A stretch of 64,000 nucleotides of DNA from NCBI GenBank assembly GCA_907163375.1, contig CAJQUW010005346.1, positions 186,001-250,000 on the forward strand, written 5' to 3'. The stretch comes from Prostheceraeus crozeri. Taxonomy: Eukaryota > Platyhelminthes > Polycladida > Euryleptidae. Shown one piece after another: positions 53,715 through 63,296 of this stretch. A model generated the notes under the pieces. It was given only the letters and a program-made list of their open reading frames with translations. It was not told the DNA's origin and made no database searches. The position numbers and the translations under genes were made by a program. How positions within the stretch are numbered: the first letter of the stretch is position 1; each line of letters opens with the position of its first letter.

Positions 53715-54490
53715 ATGGTAAGTCGCTACTTTCCTCCCTCTCCTCCCTTGAACGTTAACTTAATACAATCTTTTTTATTTTCAGGCATCTACTCCATCTG
53801 CTGCACTAGTAGGACAAAATGGCGGTCAAACGTTACAAGGTTCTCTACGATCAGATCATCTACAACTGAGACCAGTGGAAGAAACAACAAAGGTACATAA
53901 TCCTACACCGCTACAGCGTAAATTTAAACAAGTCTTGCGTCATGAGGATCACAGCGTAGTACTGCAAACGGGAATGCTCCCTTCCACTGATGTGAAGATA
54001 TTGAGCAATCAGTATGGGGACTACATACTCATCCCCGTGAGTCGGTACATTCGCCACCAACTTGACATTATTGAAGAGTACGTGACATTAAATATGGACA
54101 TTCCTACTCCTCTTGCTCAAGAGTGGAAGGCGAGAGATGAAAAGGATACTCCCTATAGAAAGATTTGGGATGGCAATCAAATTTGCCTACCATTATCACA
54201 TTGGTGTAGTTATTATAAAAAGGATGGAGATCAATCAATACCCATCAGATGTGATGAGCTCGGAGAAGGTACTTGGGATATCATTTTCAAAAGTGAATGG
54301 GCTATATTATGGTCAGTACAAGGATAACAACATAGCCTCTCTCTCGATATACACTGAATCTATCCTATATATTCGAAAGCCACCCAGCGTAGATGACATT
54401 ATTGACGAAATCCTTAACGGGGGTGGTACGAAGCGCAAGTTGGGCAAGAATGCTACCTCCAAACGCAAGTCAAGGAAAGAAAATTGCTAA
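53715..54490 (+). pseudogene. Unknown protein with three-base first coding exon, left arm, frameshifted
   Basis: The ATG (53,715-53,717) is followed immediately by a donor (GTAAGT). Exon 2 starts at 53,785 after TATTTTCAG, with ASTPSAALVGQNGG. The protein is conserved with the right copy up to about 54,290, where an extra A (four instead of three) shifts the frame, giving an early stop at 54,325. See the right copy for the full protein. Confidence 0.65.
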
Positions 54491-54650
54491 TCCTTTCCTA
54501 ACTCTACCCTATGACAATTCGCTTATGTGCTTTGAGTGTCGTGGACGTGGTCTTATTAGATACATTTTACTTCTTCGTTGCCATCATATCATTTGTGTAT
54601 TTTGTCGTGAAAAGCATCGATGTAATTCTTCACTTTGTGATATGTTATAG
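54393..54650 (+). CDS. Small RING-like Cys/His protein, left arm
   Basis: The 85-residue frame overlaps the end of the preceding gene. Its second half has CFEC, then LLRCHHIICVFC and HRC-N-SSLC, close to a RING finger except that the last Cys pair is spaced by four. Only one residue differs from the right copy. The true start may be a splice acceptor or an internal Met. A ubiquitin-ligase role would be inference. Confidence 0.45.
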   Translation: MTLLTKSLTGVVRSASWARMLPPNASQGKKIANPFLTLPYDNSLMCFECRGRGLIRYILLLRCHHIICVFCREKHRCNSSLCDML

Positions 54651-54683
54651 AACGTTTCCTTAGATGTGTAATTTCCGTTTTAG

Positions 54684-55232
54684 GCTTCTATCATCATTTT
54701 TATGGATTGTGAGGGTGAACCTGTACAAGAGCTCAGTGCTATTGCTATGAACAATTGGACATATCAGATTGTTAGTGTCTATCATCAACATGCCAACTGT
54801 GATCCCAATGTTGATCAATGGGCGAGAAAACACATTCATGGACTTAATCTGAAATATTTGCAAGACTATGGCTTTTCTTGTGAGACTGCTCTTCTTATCG
54901 ACTTTAAACGATGGTTAGCTGCTTTCAATGTTATACGCATCTTTTGTAATAATCCTGATAAGGAGAGGAAAGTATTTCCCAATCTAGTCATTAATGATAT
55001 TTTGCTCCCACCTTGGGATAGTAGAGTGAATCAACACTGTCATGAAGTCACGAAACGTTTTAAGGATTTGTGTGTTCCTATTTTGTCTGTTCGTTGTAGT
55101 AGCTACGTTCATAACCAATGCTTCTTTCCTCCTTACCTCAACACTGCCAAAGTTCTGTATGGTTATCATTGCTCGCTATATGACAGTTACCAGCTGTATC
55201 TATTTTATCTGTTTCAAACCATTGATTTGTAA
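54684..55232 (+). CDS. DEDDh exonuclease-like protein, left arm
   Basis: The coding exon begins after the acceptor TTCCGTTTTAG (AG at 54,682-54,683) with ASIIIFMDCEGEPVQEL, the Asp-x-Glu motif of DnaQ-like exonucleases in a beta strand. Motif II may be HIHGLNLKYLQDYG. Near the end HCSLYD matches the Hx4D motif III. The protein is about 182 residues. The exon starts in the phase needed to join an upstream ATG exon such as the one at 53,715. Otherwise the first internal Met (54,702) would lose the strand. An AATAAA signal follows at 55,255. A nucleic-acid 3' exonuclease role is inferred from motifs. Confidence 0.55.
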   Translation, partial: ASIIIFMDCEGEPVQELSAIAMNNWTYQIVSVYHQHANCDPNVDQWARKHIHGLNLKYLQDYGFSCETALLIDFKRWLAAFNVIRIFCNNPDKERKVFPNLVINDILLPPWDSRVNQHCHEVTKRFKDLCVPILSVRCSSYVHNQCFFPPYLNTAKVLYGYHCSLYDSYQLYLFYLFQTIDL

Positions 55233-55254
55233 TGCATGCTTGTTACAGTTATTC

Positions 55255-55260
55255 AATAAA
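55255..55260 (+). terminator. AATAAA polyadenylation signal, left arm
   Basis: Lies 23 bases after the exonuclease-like stop codon. The mirror copy is at about 58,574-58,579 on the minus strand. Confidence 0.6.
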
Positions 55261-55364
55261 TGTTATTATGCGAAGAGTTGTTGTTATCATGCAACGGATG
55301 GGTTAGATGAAGGGTTATCATATCTTTTTCAAATGACTGTGGAACATTGATTTCCATGATGAAG

Positions 55365-56413
55365 ATTTAGACAGTTAGATTTGATGACGAATAAGATTTA
55401 CTAGTTTGCAAGTTAGACTAAGCGTTCTATTATTTGTAAATGAAAGATATAGTTTCAACAGTTTACAGATTAAAAATAAGGTTTCAATAGTGTATGTGTT
55501 AGAAATAAAGTTTAAGCTGTTTGTATGTTAGAAATAAAATAAAGTTTCGAGAGTTTACAAGTTAAAAATAAAGTTTCAACAGTGTGTACGTTAGAAATAA
55601 AGTTACATCTGTTTGTAAAAATAAGATTGCGGGATTTAATAGTTTGCAAGTTAGACTAAGCGTTCTACTATTTGTAAATGAAAGATATAGTTTCAACAGT
55701 TTGTCGATTAAAAATAAAGTTTCAACAGTGTGTACGTTAAAAATAAAGTTTATCTGTTTGTAAGTTAAAAATAAAGTTTCAACAGTGTGTACGTTAGAAA
55801 TAAAGTTTATCTGTTTGTAAAATGAGATTGTAGGATTTACTAGTTTGCAAGTTAGACTAAGCGTTCTACTATTTGTAAACGAAAGATATAGTTTCAACAG
55901 TTTACAGATTAAAAATAAAGTTTCAACAGTGTATACGTCAGAAATAAAGTTTTAGTCGTTTGCGCGTTAGAAATAAAATAAAGTTTCAACCGTTTACAAG
56001 TTCAAAATAAAGTTTCAACAGTGTGTATGTTACAAATAGAGTTTAATCGGTTTGTAAATTAAGATCATAAGATTTACTAGTTTGCAAGTTAGACTAAGCG
56101 TTCTACTATTTGTAAATGAAATATATAGTTTCAACAGTTTACAGATTAAAAATAAAGTTTCTATAGTGTGTACGTTCGAAAGAAAGTTTTATCTGTTTAT
56201 ATGTTAGAAATAAAATAAAGTTTCTACAGTGTGTACGATAGAAATAAAGTTTTATCTGTATGTATGTTCGAAATAAAGTTTTAGCTGCTTGTATGTTAGA
56301 AATAAAGGTATAACAGTTTATATGCTAGAAAGAGAGGTATAACTGTTTGTAAAATAGGATCATAAGATTTACTAGTTTGCAAGTTAGACTAAGCGTTCTA
56401 CTATTTGTAAATT
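55365..56413 (+). repeat. AT-rich higher-order satellite, left half
   Basis: Units of about 35 bases (gttagaaataaagttt...ctgtttgta type) are grouped into higher-order blocks of about 200-300 bases. Each block is marked by gttagactaagcgttcta (near 55,411, 55,650, 55,851, 56,088 and 56,387). ORFs here (for example 55,562-55,897) are translations of the repeat. Confidence 0.9.
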
Positions 56414-56939
56414 GAACGCGTTTGTCAAGTTTGATTCTATCAAGTTAGTACTATACACATTTGATTTACAAAACATGCTTTGAATATTCATACGATGAAG
56501 TTCTTACTTTCATTTTAAAACAACATTCCGATAAAATGTTCAACTTACATTCTCAACTTTGTATAATACTAAGATATTTGATAATACAACCTAAGAGATT
56601 TTCAACTTAGATTTTTATTTACTTCGTTCAGTCTTTGTCGAAACGTATAAGATACAACCATAGTGTCATAAGACTCATGTGTGCGTTCATCGTAAACACA
56701 TCAAGAACAAACCGCAATGATGATACTTCAAATATGTACAAAACTGAAATTTCAACAACGGAGCAAAAGTTTGAGATGATACACTCCTGGCAAACTAACT
56801 CATGAAGTAGCTTTGCTGTGATAAATTTCTATCTGTAAACATGTGGTAATGTTAAAGTGAATCTAAAGCTTCTCAGCTTATTAATTGTTCATCATCGCAT
56901 CAACGCTTTAACTTGTAAACAGTTATAATTTTATTTTTA
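56414..56939. other. Unique centre of the giant palindrome
   Basis: This 526-base stretch has no match in either arm. It is AT-rich, without an ORF above 60 codons or a recognisable motif. It is the hinge between the mirror-image satellites. Confidence 0.8.
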
Positions 56940-58445
56940 ATTTACAAATAGTAGAACGCTTAGTCTAACTTGCAAACTAGTAAATCTTATGATCCTATTT
57001 TACAAACAGTTATACCTCTCTTTCTAGCATATAAACTGTTATACCTTTATTTCTAACATACAAGCAGCTAAAACTTTATTTCGAACATACATACAGATAA
57101 AACTTTATTTCTATCGTACATACTGTAGAAACTTTATTTTATTTCTAACATATAAACAGATAAAACTTTATTTCTAACGTACACACTATAGAAACTTTAT
57201 TTTTAATCTGTAAACTGTTGAAACTATATATTTCATTTACAAATAGTAGAACGCTTAGTCTAACTTGCAAACTAGTAAATCTTATGATCTTAATTTACAA
57301 ACCGATTAAACTCTATTTGTAACATACACACTGTTGAAACTTTATTTTGAACTTGTAAACGGTTGAAACTTTATTTTATTTCTAACGCGCAAACGACTAA
57401 AACTTTATTTCTAACGTATACACTGTTGAAACTTTATTTTTAATCTGTAAACTGTTGAAACTATATCTTTCGTTTACAAATAGTAGAACGCTTAGTCTAA
57501 CTTGCAAACTAGTAAATCCTACAATCTCATTTTACAAACAGATAAACTTTATTTCTAACGTACACACTGTTGAAACTTTATTTTGAACTTGTAAACGGTT
57601 GAAACTTTATTCTATTTCTAACACACAAACAGCTTAAACTTTATTTTTAACATACACACTATTGAAACTTTATTTTTTAATCTGTAAACTGTTGAAACTA
57701 TATCTTTCATTTACAAATAGTACAACGCTTAGTCTAACTTACAAACTATTAAATCCCGCAATCTTATTTTTACAAACAGATATAACTTTATTTCTAACGT
57801 ACACACTGTTGAAACTTTATTTTTAATCTGTAAACTGTTGAAACTATATCTTTCATTTACAAATAGTAGAACGCTTAGTCTAACTTGCAAACTAGTATAT
57901 CTTATGATCTTAATTTACAAACCGATTAAACTCTATTTCTAAGATACACACTGTTGAAACTTTATTTTTAACATGCAAACAGCTAAAACTTTATTTCTAA
58001 CGTACACACTGTTGAAACTTTATTTTTAATCGACAAACTGTTGAAACTTTATTCTATTTCTAACACACAAACAGCTTAAACTTTATTTTTAACATACACA
58101 CTATTGAAACTTTATTTTTTAATCTGTAAACTGTTGAAACTATATCTTTCATTTACAAATAGTAGAACGCTTAGTCTAACTTACAAACTATTAAATACCG
58201 CAATCTTATTTTTACAAACAGATGTAAGTAACTTTATTTCTAACGTACACACTGTTGAAACTTTATTTTTAACTTGTAAACTCTCGAAACTTTATTTTAT
58301 TTCTAACATACAAACAGCTTAAACTTTATTTCTAACACATACACTATTGAAACTTTATTTTTAATCTGTAAACTGTTGAAACTATATCTTTCATTTACAA
58401 ATAATAGAACGCTTAGTCTAACTTGCAAACTAGTAAATCTTATTC
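56940..58445 (-). repeat. AT-rich higher-order satellite, right half
   Basis: Mirror of 55,365-56,413 but longer, with the marker tagaacgcttagtctaac near 56,953, 57,248, 57,484, 57,721 (variant), 57,868, 58,164 and 58,406. The two halves begin with the same unit at the centre. Copy number differs (seven against five markers). Confidence 0.9.
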
Positions 58446-58601
58446 GTCATCAAATCTAACTGTCTAAATCTTCATCATGGAAATCAATGTTCCACAGTCA
58501 TTTGAAAAAGATATGATAACCCTTCATCTAACCCATCCGTTGCATGATAACAACAACTCTTCGCATAATAACATTTATTGAATAACTGTAACAAGCATGC
58601 A

Positions 58602-59150
58602 TTACAAATCAATGGTTTGAAACAGATAAAATAGATACAGCTGGTAACTGTCATATAGCGAGCAATGATAACCATACAGGACTTTGGCAGTGTTGAGGTA
58701 AGGAGGAAAGAAGCATTGGTTATGAACGTAGCTACTACAACGAACAGACAAAATAGGAACACACAAATCCTTAAAACGTTTCGTGACTTCATGATAGTGT
58801 TGATTCACTCTACTATCCCAAGGTGGGAGCAAAATATCATTAATGACTAGATTGGGAAATACTTTCCTCTCCTTATCAGGATTATTACAAAAGATGCGTA
58901 TAACATTGAAAGCAGCTAACCATCGTTTAAAGTCAATAAGAATAGCAGTCTCACAAGAAAAGCCATAGTCTTGCAAATATTTCAGATTAAGTCCATGAAT
59001 GTGTTTTCTCGCCCATTGATCAACATTGGGATCACAGTTGGCATGTTGATGATAGACACTAACCATCTGATATGTCCAATTGTTCATAGCAATAGCACTG
59101 AGCTCTTGTACAGGTTCACCCTCACAATCCATAAAAATGATGATAGAAGC
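58602..59150 (-). CDS. DEDDh exonuclease-like protein, right arm
   Basis: Mirror copy of the gene at 54,684-55,232, intact. Substitutions visible against the left include Ile to Met after WTYQ, Leu to Ile in ETALLID and Cys to Tyr in NQHCHEV. All candidate catalytic residues are unchanged. Confidence 0.55.
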   Translation of the reverse strand, partial: ASIIIFMDCEGEPVQELSAIAMNNWTYQMVSVYHQHANCDPNVDQWARKHIHGLNLKYLQDYGFSCETAILIDFKRWLAAFNVIRIFCNNPDKERKVFPNLVINDILLPPWDSRVNQHYHEVTKRFKDLCVPILSVRCSSYVHNQCFFPPYLNTAKVLYGYHCSLYDSYQLYLFYLFQTIDL

Positions 59151-59183
59151 CTAAAACGGAAATTACACATCTAAGGAAACGTT

Positions 59184-59441
59184 CTATAACATATCACAAA
59201 ATGAAGAATTACATCGATGCTTTTCACGACAAAATACACAAATGATATGATGGCAACGAAGAAGTAAAATGTATCTAATAAGACCACGTCCACGACACTC
59301 AAAGCACATAAGCGAATTGTCATAGGGTAGAGTTAGGAAAGGATTAGCAATTCTCTTTCCTTGACTTGCGTTTGGAGGTAGCATTCTTGCCCAACTTGCG
59401 CTTCGTACCACCCCCGTTAAGGATTTCGTCAATAATGTCAT
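59184..59441 (-). CDS. Small RING-like Cys/His protein, right arm
   Basis: Mirror copy with two residue changes (Lys-Lys to Lys-Arg before IANPF; Leu to Phe in the last Cys loop). The metal-ligand pattern is unchanged. Confidence 0.45.
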   Translation of the reverse strand: MTLLTKSLTGVVRSASWARMLPPNASQGKRIANPFLTLPYDNSLMCFECRGRGLIRYILLLRCHHIICVFCREKHRCNSSFCDML

Positions 59442-60118
59442 CTACGCTGGGTGGCTTTCGAATATATAGGATGGATTCAGTGTATATCGAGAGAGAGGCT
59501 ATGTTGTTATCCTTGTACTGACCATAATATAGCCCATTCACTTTGAAAATGATATCCCAAGTACCTTCTCCGAGCTCATCACATCTGATGGGTATTGATT
59601 GATCTCCATCCTTTTTATAATAACTACACCAATGTGATAATGGTAGGCAAATTTGATTGCCATCCCAAATCTTTCTATAGGGAGTATCCTTTTCATCTCT
59701 CGCCTTCCACTCTTGAGCAAGAGGAGTAGGAATGTCCATATTTAATGTCACGTACTCTTCAATAATGTCAAGTTGGTGGCGAATGTACCGACTCACGGGG
59801 ATGAGTATGTAGTCCCCATACTGATTGCTCAATATCTTCACATCAGTGGAAGGGAGCATTCCCGTTTGCAGTACTACGCTGTGATCCTCATGACGCAAGA
59901 CTTGTTTAAATTTACGCTGTAGCGGTGTAGGATTATGTACCTTTGTTGTTTCTTCCACTGGTCTCAGTTGTAGATGATCTGATCGTAGAGAACCTTGTAA
60001 CGTTTGACCGCCATTTTGTCCTACTAGTGCAGCAGATGGAGTAGATGCCTGAAAATGAAAAAGATTGTATTAAGTTAACGTTCAAGGGAGGAGAGGGAGG
60101 AAAGTAGCGACTTACCAT
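59344..60118 (-). CDS. Unknown protein with three-base first coding exon, right arm, intact
   Basis: Start ATG is 60,118-60,116, the intron 60,115-60,049 and exon 2 60,048-59,344. The product is about 236 residues: a Gln/Gly/Ser-rich start, then a globular part (ILSNQYGDYILIPVSRYIRHQLDI; WDGNQICLPLSHWCSYYKK; GTWDIIFKVNGLYYG), an acidic stretch (SVDDIIDEILN) and a Lys/Arg-rich C-terminus (TKRKLGKNATSKRKSRK) that looks like a nuclear or nucleic-acid-binding tail. I do not recognise the family. A TATA box lies about 110 bases upstream. Frame preservation here against breakage on the left suggests at least one copy is or was functional. Confidence 0.65.
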
Positions 60119-60514
60119 TTTAGTTGGATAATATAACAGGGATGTAGAGAGAGAGAGAGAGAGAGAATGTGCGTCCGTCACTTGTACGATTCAACGATGG
60201 AATGATTCTCACTGTGGAAGGCTCTCTATTTATAAAGGAATGCTTGATTCTCATTAGACAACAATCCTCATTGGAGAATAGAACACATCTAGTAAAGCTG
60301 GCACGCTAACGAGTGTGACTGCAGAAACATTTCTTCAACGTTCGCTACGTTTCACAACAACCTGTCAAAGACTTCTTACAAACTTATTTCAACATTTGCA
60401 TTTAAGCGAACATGTGCTTTACATATTCTACACGAACGGTTAACGCATGTAATATAAAACCCTAAATCCAACCGTAGAGGAGCCTAGCCTTGGATTATGA
60501 GCTTTACAACCCAT

Positions 60515-61470
60515 GCGATTCAATGTCATGGAACTAGCTCTCACACACTCAACGTGTGTGACAACATCTGGTTTTATAAAACATTCAACGCTGACTATAA
60601 GACCTTGTGTGAAACAATCTACACAGCGCAGTAAAACTTTCTAGCACTGTGGTGAACACTGTTTTCATATAACATTCTAAACTCGCAGTCTTACTGCAGT
60701 AGAAAACTGCTTTTACTAAACCTGATGAAGCTAATCTAACAGTCATGAAGTTTGAATTTGTAAACATTTGGCAACTGTCTCCAATAAAACTTTCTAACAC
60801 TGCAAAAGTAAGTTATAAGACAATCTACACTGTGCAGTAAAACCTTCTAAAACTTTCTAGTGCTGTGATGAGTTCGGTCAGTCATACAACGTCAATGATC
60901 AAACTTTATTTTCACAAACGTGCGTCGCGGTAAATTATTTAACTACACTAACGCTTACATTTCATGACATGTGTGTTTCATAAAACGTCATGATCAAACT
61001 TTTCGAACTATACATCAACCTGTGTTGCAGTAAAACTTTTACAAACCATGATACACTTTCTAACGACACTCACGAATACAACTTCGATGATCAGACTTTA
61101 CTTTCTCAAACGTGCGTCGCGGTAAATTATTTGACTACACTAACTTTGCTTTTACAAACCATGATACAGTTTCTGACTAGACTTACGAATACAACGTTGA
61201 TGATCAAACTTTTCTAACTATACATCAACCTGTGCTGCAGTAAAACCCTTGTACGACACTGACAAGAGCTTGTTCACTAGCAAAGAGAGAAGTCTGTGAT
61301 GTGTTGCGTGTGGCGCATGAATGTCCTCCCTTCATTCCATTCATTATTTTTCTTCCCCTCTGCATTCCATATCCGTAGATATGTGGCGGGCTTGGGACCG
61401 CTTTAGCTGCATTAGAAGGTTGGCCCTTAAGAGGGCCCATGGGTCGTTCTCGGGATGATTGGAGGAATAT
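60515..61470. other. Right-arm segment missing from the left arm
   Basis: With neighbouring exon sequence up to about 61,758 this is the part deleted on the left. It contains degenerate repeats such as acatcaacctgtg(t/c)tgcagtaaaac (near 61,010 and 61,225) and tcaaacgtgcgtcgcggtaaattattt (near 60,910 and 61,105), and no convincing gene. Confidence 0.6.
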
Positions 61471-61475
61471 GGGAC

Positions 61476-62719
61476 TCAAGCTTGCCGCTTCGTCTCCAGC
61501 TCGTTGACGGAAGCAGGTGGGCGCTTCTCATTGATATCTGTAAAGAAAGAAGTTGTTAGTTATCATCTTGAACTCTAAGTTACTTGTTTTAACTTACAGA
61601 TCTTCTCCGGACGTGGTTCGAACAGGAATCCTGTGATTGCCTCCTTATGGTCGAATGTGAAATGAAGGCATTCGATACCTTTTTTAGCCCTGCTATAACA
61701 CATTTCGTCTCTGCCAGGTTCACAGAGGAGAGGTCTTGCGGGCACACCTCCTTTCTTATCTAGGGGAATGTGGAGGCGACTTGATCGTCGAGTACTGCTA
61801 CTCTTCATTTGTTGGTGCAGCTCCTGATTAGTCACCACCATTTTCCCCAACTGCTTTCGCAGCCCTTCTACCTCCTCCTTCATCTTTCTCAACTCCTTCT
61901 CCTGACTCTCTCTCTCTCGATCAGGAGCTGTTCTTCTCTGGCCTTACTAGCGAGGTGCGAGAACCTGTCGCGATCGAGCTCTCCTTCTTTCTCAAGAAGA
62001 CTAGCTTGAGTCTTCTTGAGCTCCTGAGTGATTCGCGAGAGGTTCTCGGAACTCGCTTTATAGAAGAAACAGTCGCTCTTCCACACTGCCAACTCATTCT
62101 TCAGCTTGTCATAGTCATCGACCAGTGGTGGACGCATAATGAAGTTGCGACATTGAGCCGCAATCCCACCACTGCTCGATGACTTAGCCGGCTGCACCTC
62201 GCTATCGAGGTCGACTTCCCTCACCACATCTACCTCGCTATCGAGGTCGACCCTCTCGACTAGGTGAGCCTTCGCCGAGCCTTTTTCCTCCTCCTCCTCT
62301 TCCTCACTGTCGCTGCTACTAGTAGCCGACTCATCGCTAGAGGAGGATTTACTCGACTTCGGAGAAGACTCAATCGGGGTGGGTGAGAGAGCCTTTGCTG
62401 GCACACTTGATGAGGGAGGCTCTGCTGACGCGATCTACTCGACAGCGCACTGAGTCTCCAGAGATTTTAACTCTGAGCTGAAGAGACTTTGCTTCGTCTC
62501 CTCAGACAGCTCTGGTTGACTGCAACTGCCATGCTTCGCATGCCACTCCGGTAAGGTCTCGACAAGGCGAGATGTATTATGGCTGCTGCAAAAGTATCGA
62601 ATGCCCCCTACCATTCGCTTATTCACACAAGAGTGTTTCTTAAAGGCATCACTGCGAAAGATTTTTGTGCAAACGCAGAGCTTGAAAGCCGTCTTGGCAT
62701 TATTGTAGTTAACTATTTT
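61476..62719 (-). pseudogene. Acidic Ser-rich coiled-coil protein, right arm, with C-terminal exons
   Basis: This is the mirror copy of the left gene. It lost its ATG (ATA near 62,715) and has a TAG at about 62,437. It retains sequence absent on the left: after the coiled coil (61,892-61,760, in the frame shifted at the GA run) it continues CYSRAKKGIECLHFTFDH to PRPEK. A 60-base intron follows (61,538-61,597; donor GTAAGT, acceptor TTTACAG), then a last exon ending at the stop 61,476. The pair shows that the arms now differ in coding capacity. Function unknown. Confidence 0.5.
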
Positions 62720-62760
62720 CTGAAGTGAAAAGGGGAAAACAATGATTATAAGTCCGTAAA

Positions 62761-63296
62761 CGTTTGATAGCAAACGATTGATTCCTAGTTTATAAAACTC
62801 CTAGATTATGAAACTCTAAAGATTGTTCGTATTCGTTTGATAGCAAACGATTGATTCCTAGTTTATGAAATTTACCATGTATGGGCATCGGCAGTCGCCG
62901 TGCTTTCCGTTACCAACTCCCAACACAAAGACGGATTCCCCTATAGCGCGAAAAGGTTTGACGTCAATGCCTGCAGTAAGCATCTCATTTTTTACCAAGT
63001 TACAATGACAAACGATAGACGTTGCTAACCCTGAGTTACTGAGGTAGACGAAGAAGGCCTGATAGCAAGCCAGCAACCGTTTGGGTGTTAAGCTCTTGAA
63101 TCCGTTACAGGCATTACTCAGAGGGGATCTTATCCCAGCTCCAAGGTCTCGACCCACAAATCCAACCTCGGGCGGAGAGAGCGTGCGTCATGTCATTGTG
63201 TTGGTATCCGGGCCCCGATTTTGACATAAAAATCGGTGGAGTTATTTACAAGAGGAAACATCCCAAGTCATTGCTTTGATTAGCTTGATAGCAAGC
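62761..63296 (-). other. Four small hairpins with invariant CTAT loop, right arm
   Basis: Mirror copies at 62,761-62,776, 62,834-62,849, 63,056-63,071 and 63,283-63,296, with loops written ATAG on the plus strand. All stems are preserved. Confidence 0.7.
62876..63189 (-). CDS. Possible coding exon upstream of the acidic protein, right arm
   Basis: This is the mirror copy of the exon at 51,853-52,166, with an identical predicted peptide over 99 residues and the same donor after CPYM. The role is unknown. Confidence 0.35.

Larger units (their letters stand above)
51061..56413 (+). repeat. Left arm of giant inverted repeat
   Basis: Almost every base matches the reverse complement of 56,940-64,000. 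Differences are scattered substitutions, single-base indels, a missing segment of about 1.24 kb (the right arm's 60,515-61,758 is replaced here at about 53,296-53,320) and different satellite copy numbers. The left limit is at or before about 51,061. Three or more gene models lie in each arm. Confidence 0.95.

Noticed and set aside
55562-58322. ORFs of 72-111 codons in the central region
   Set aside because: They are translations of the AT-rich satellite, with repeated peptide phrases and no independent coding signal.
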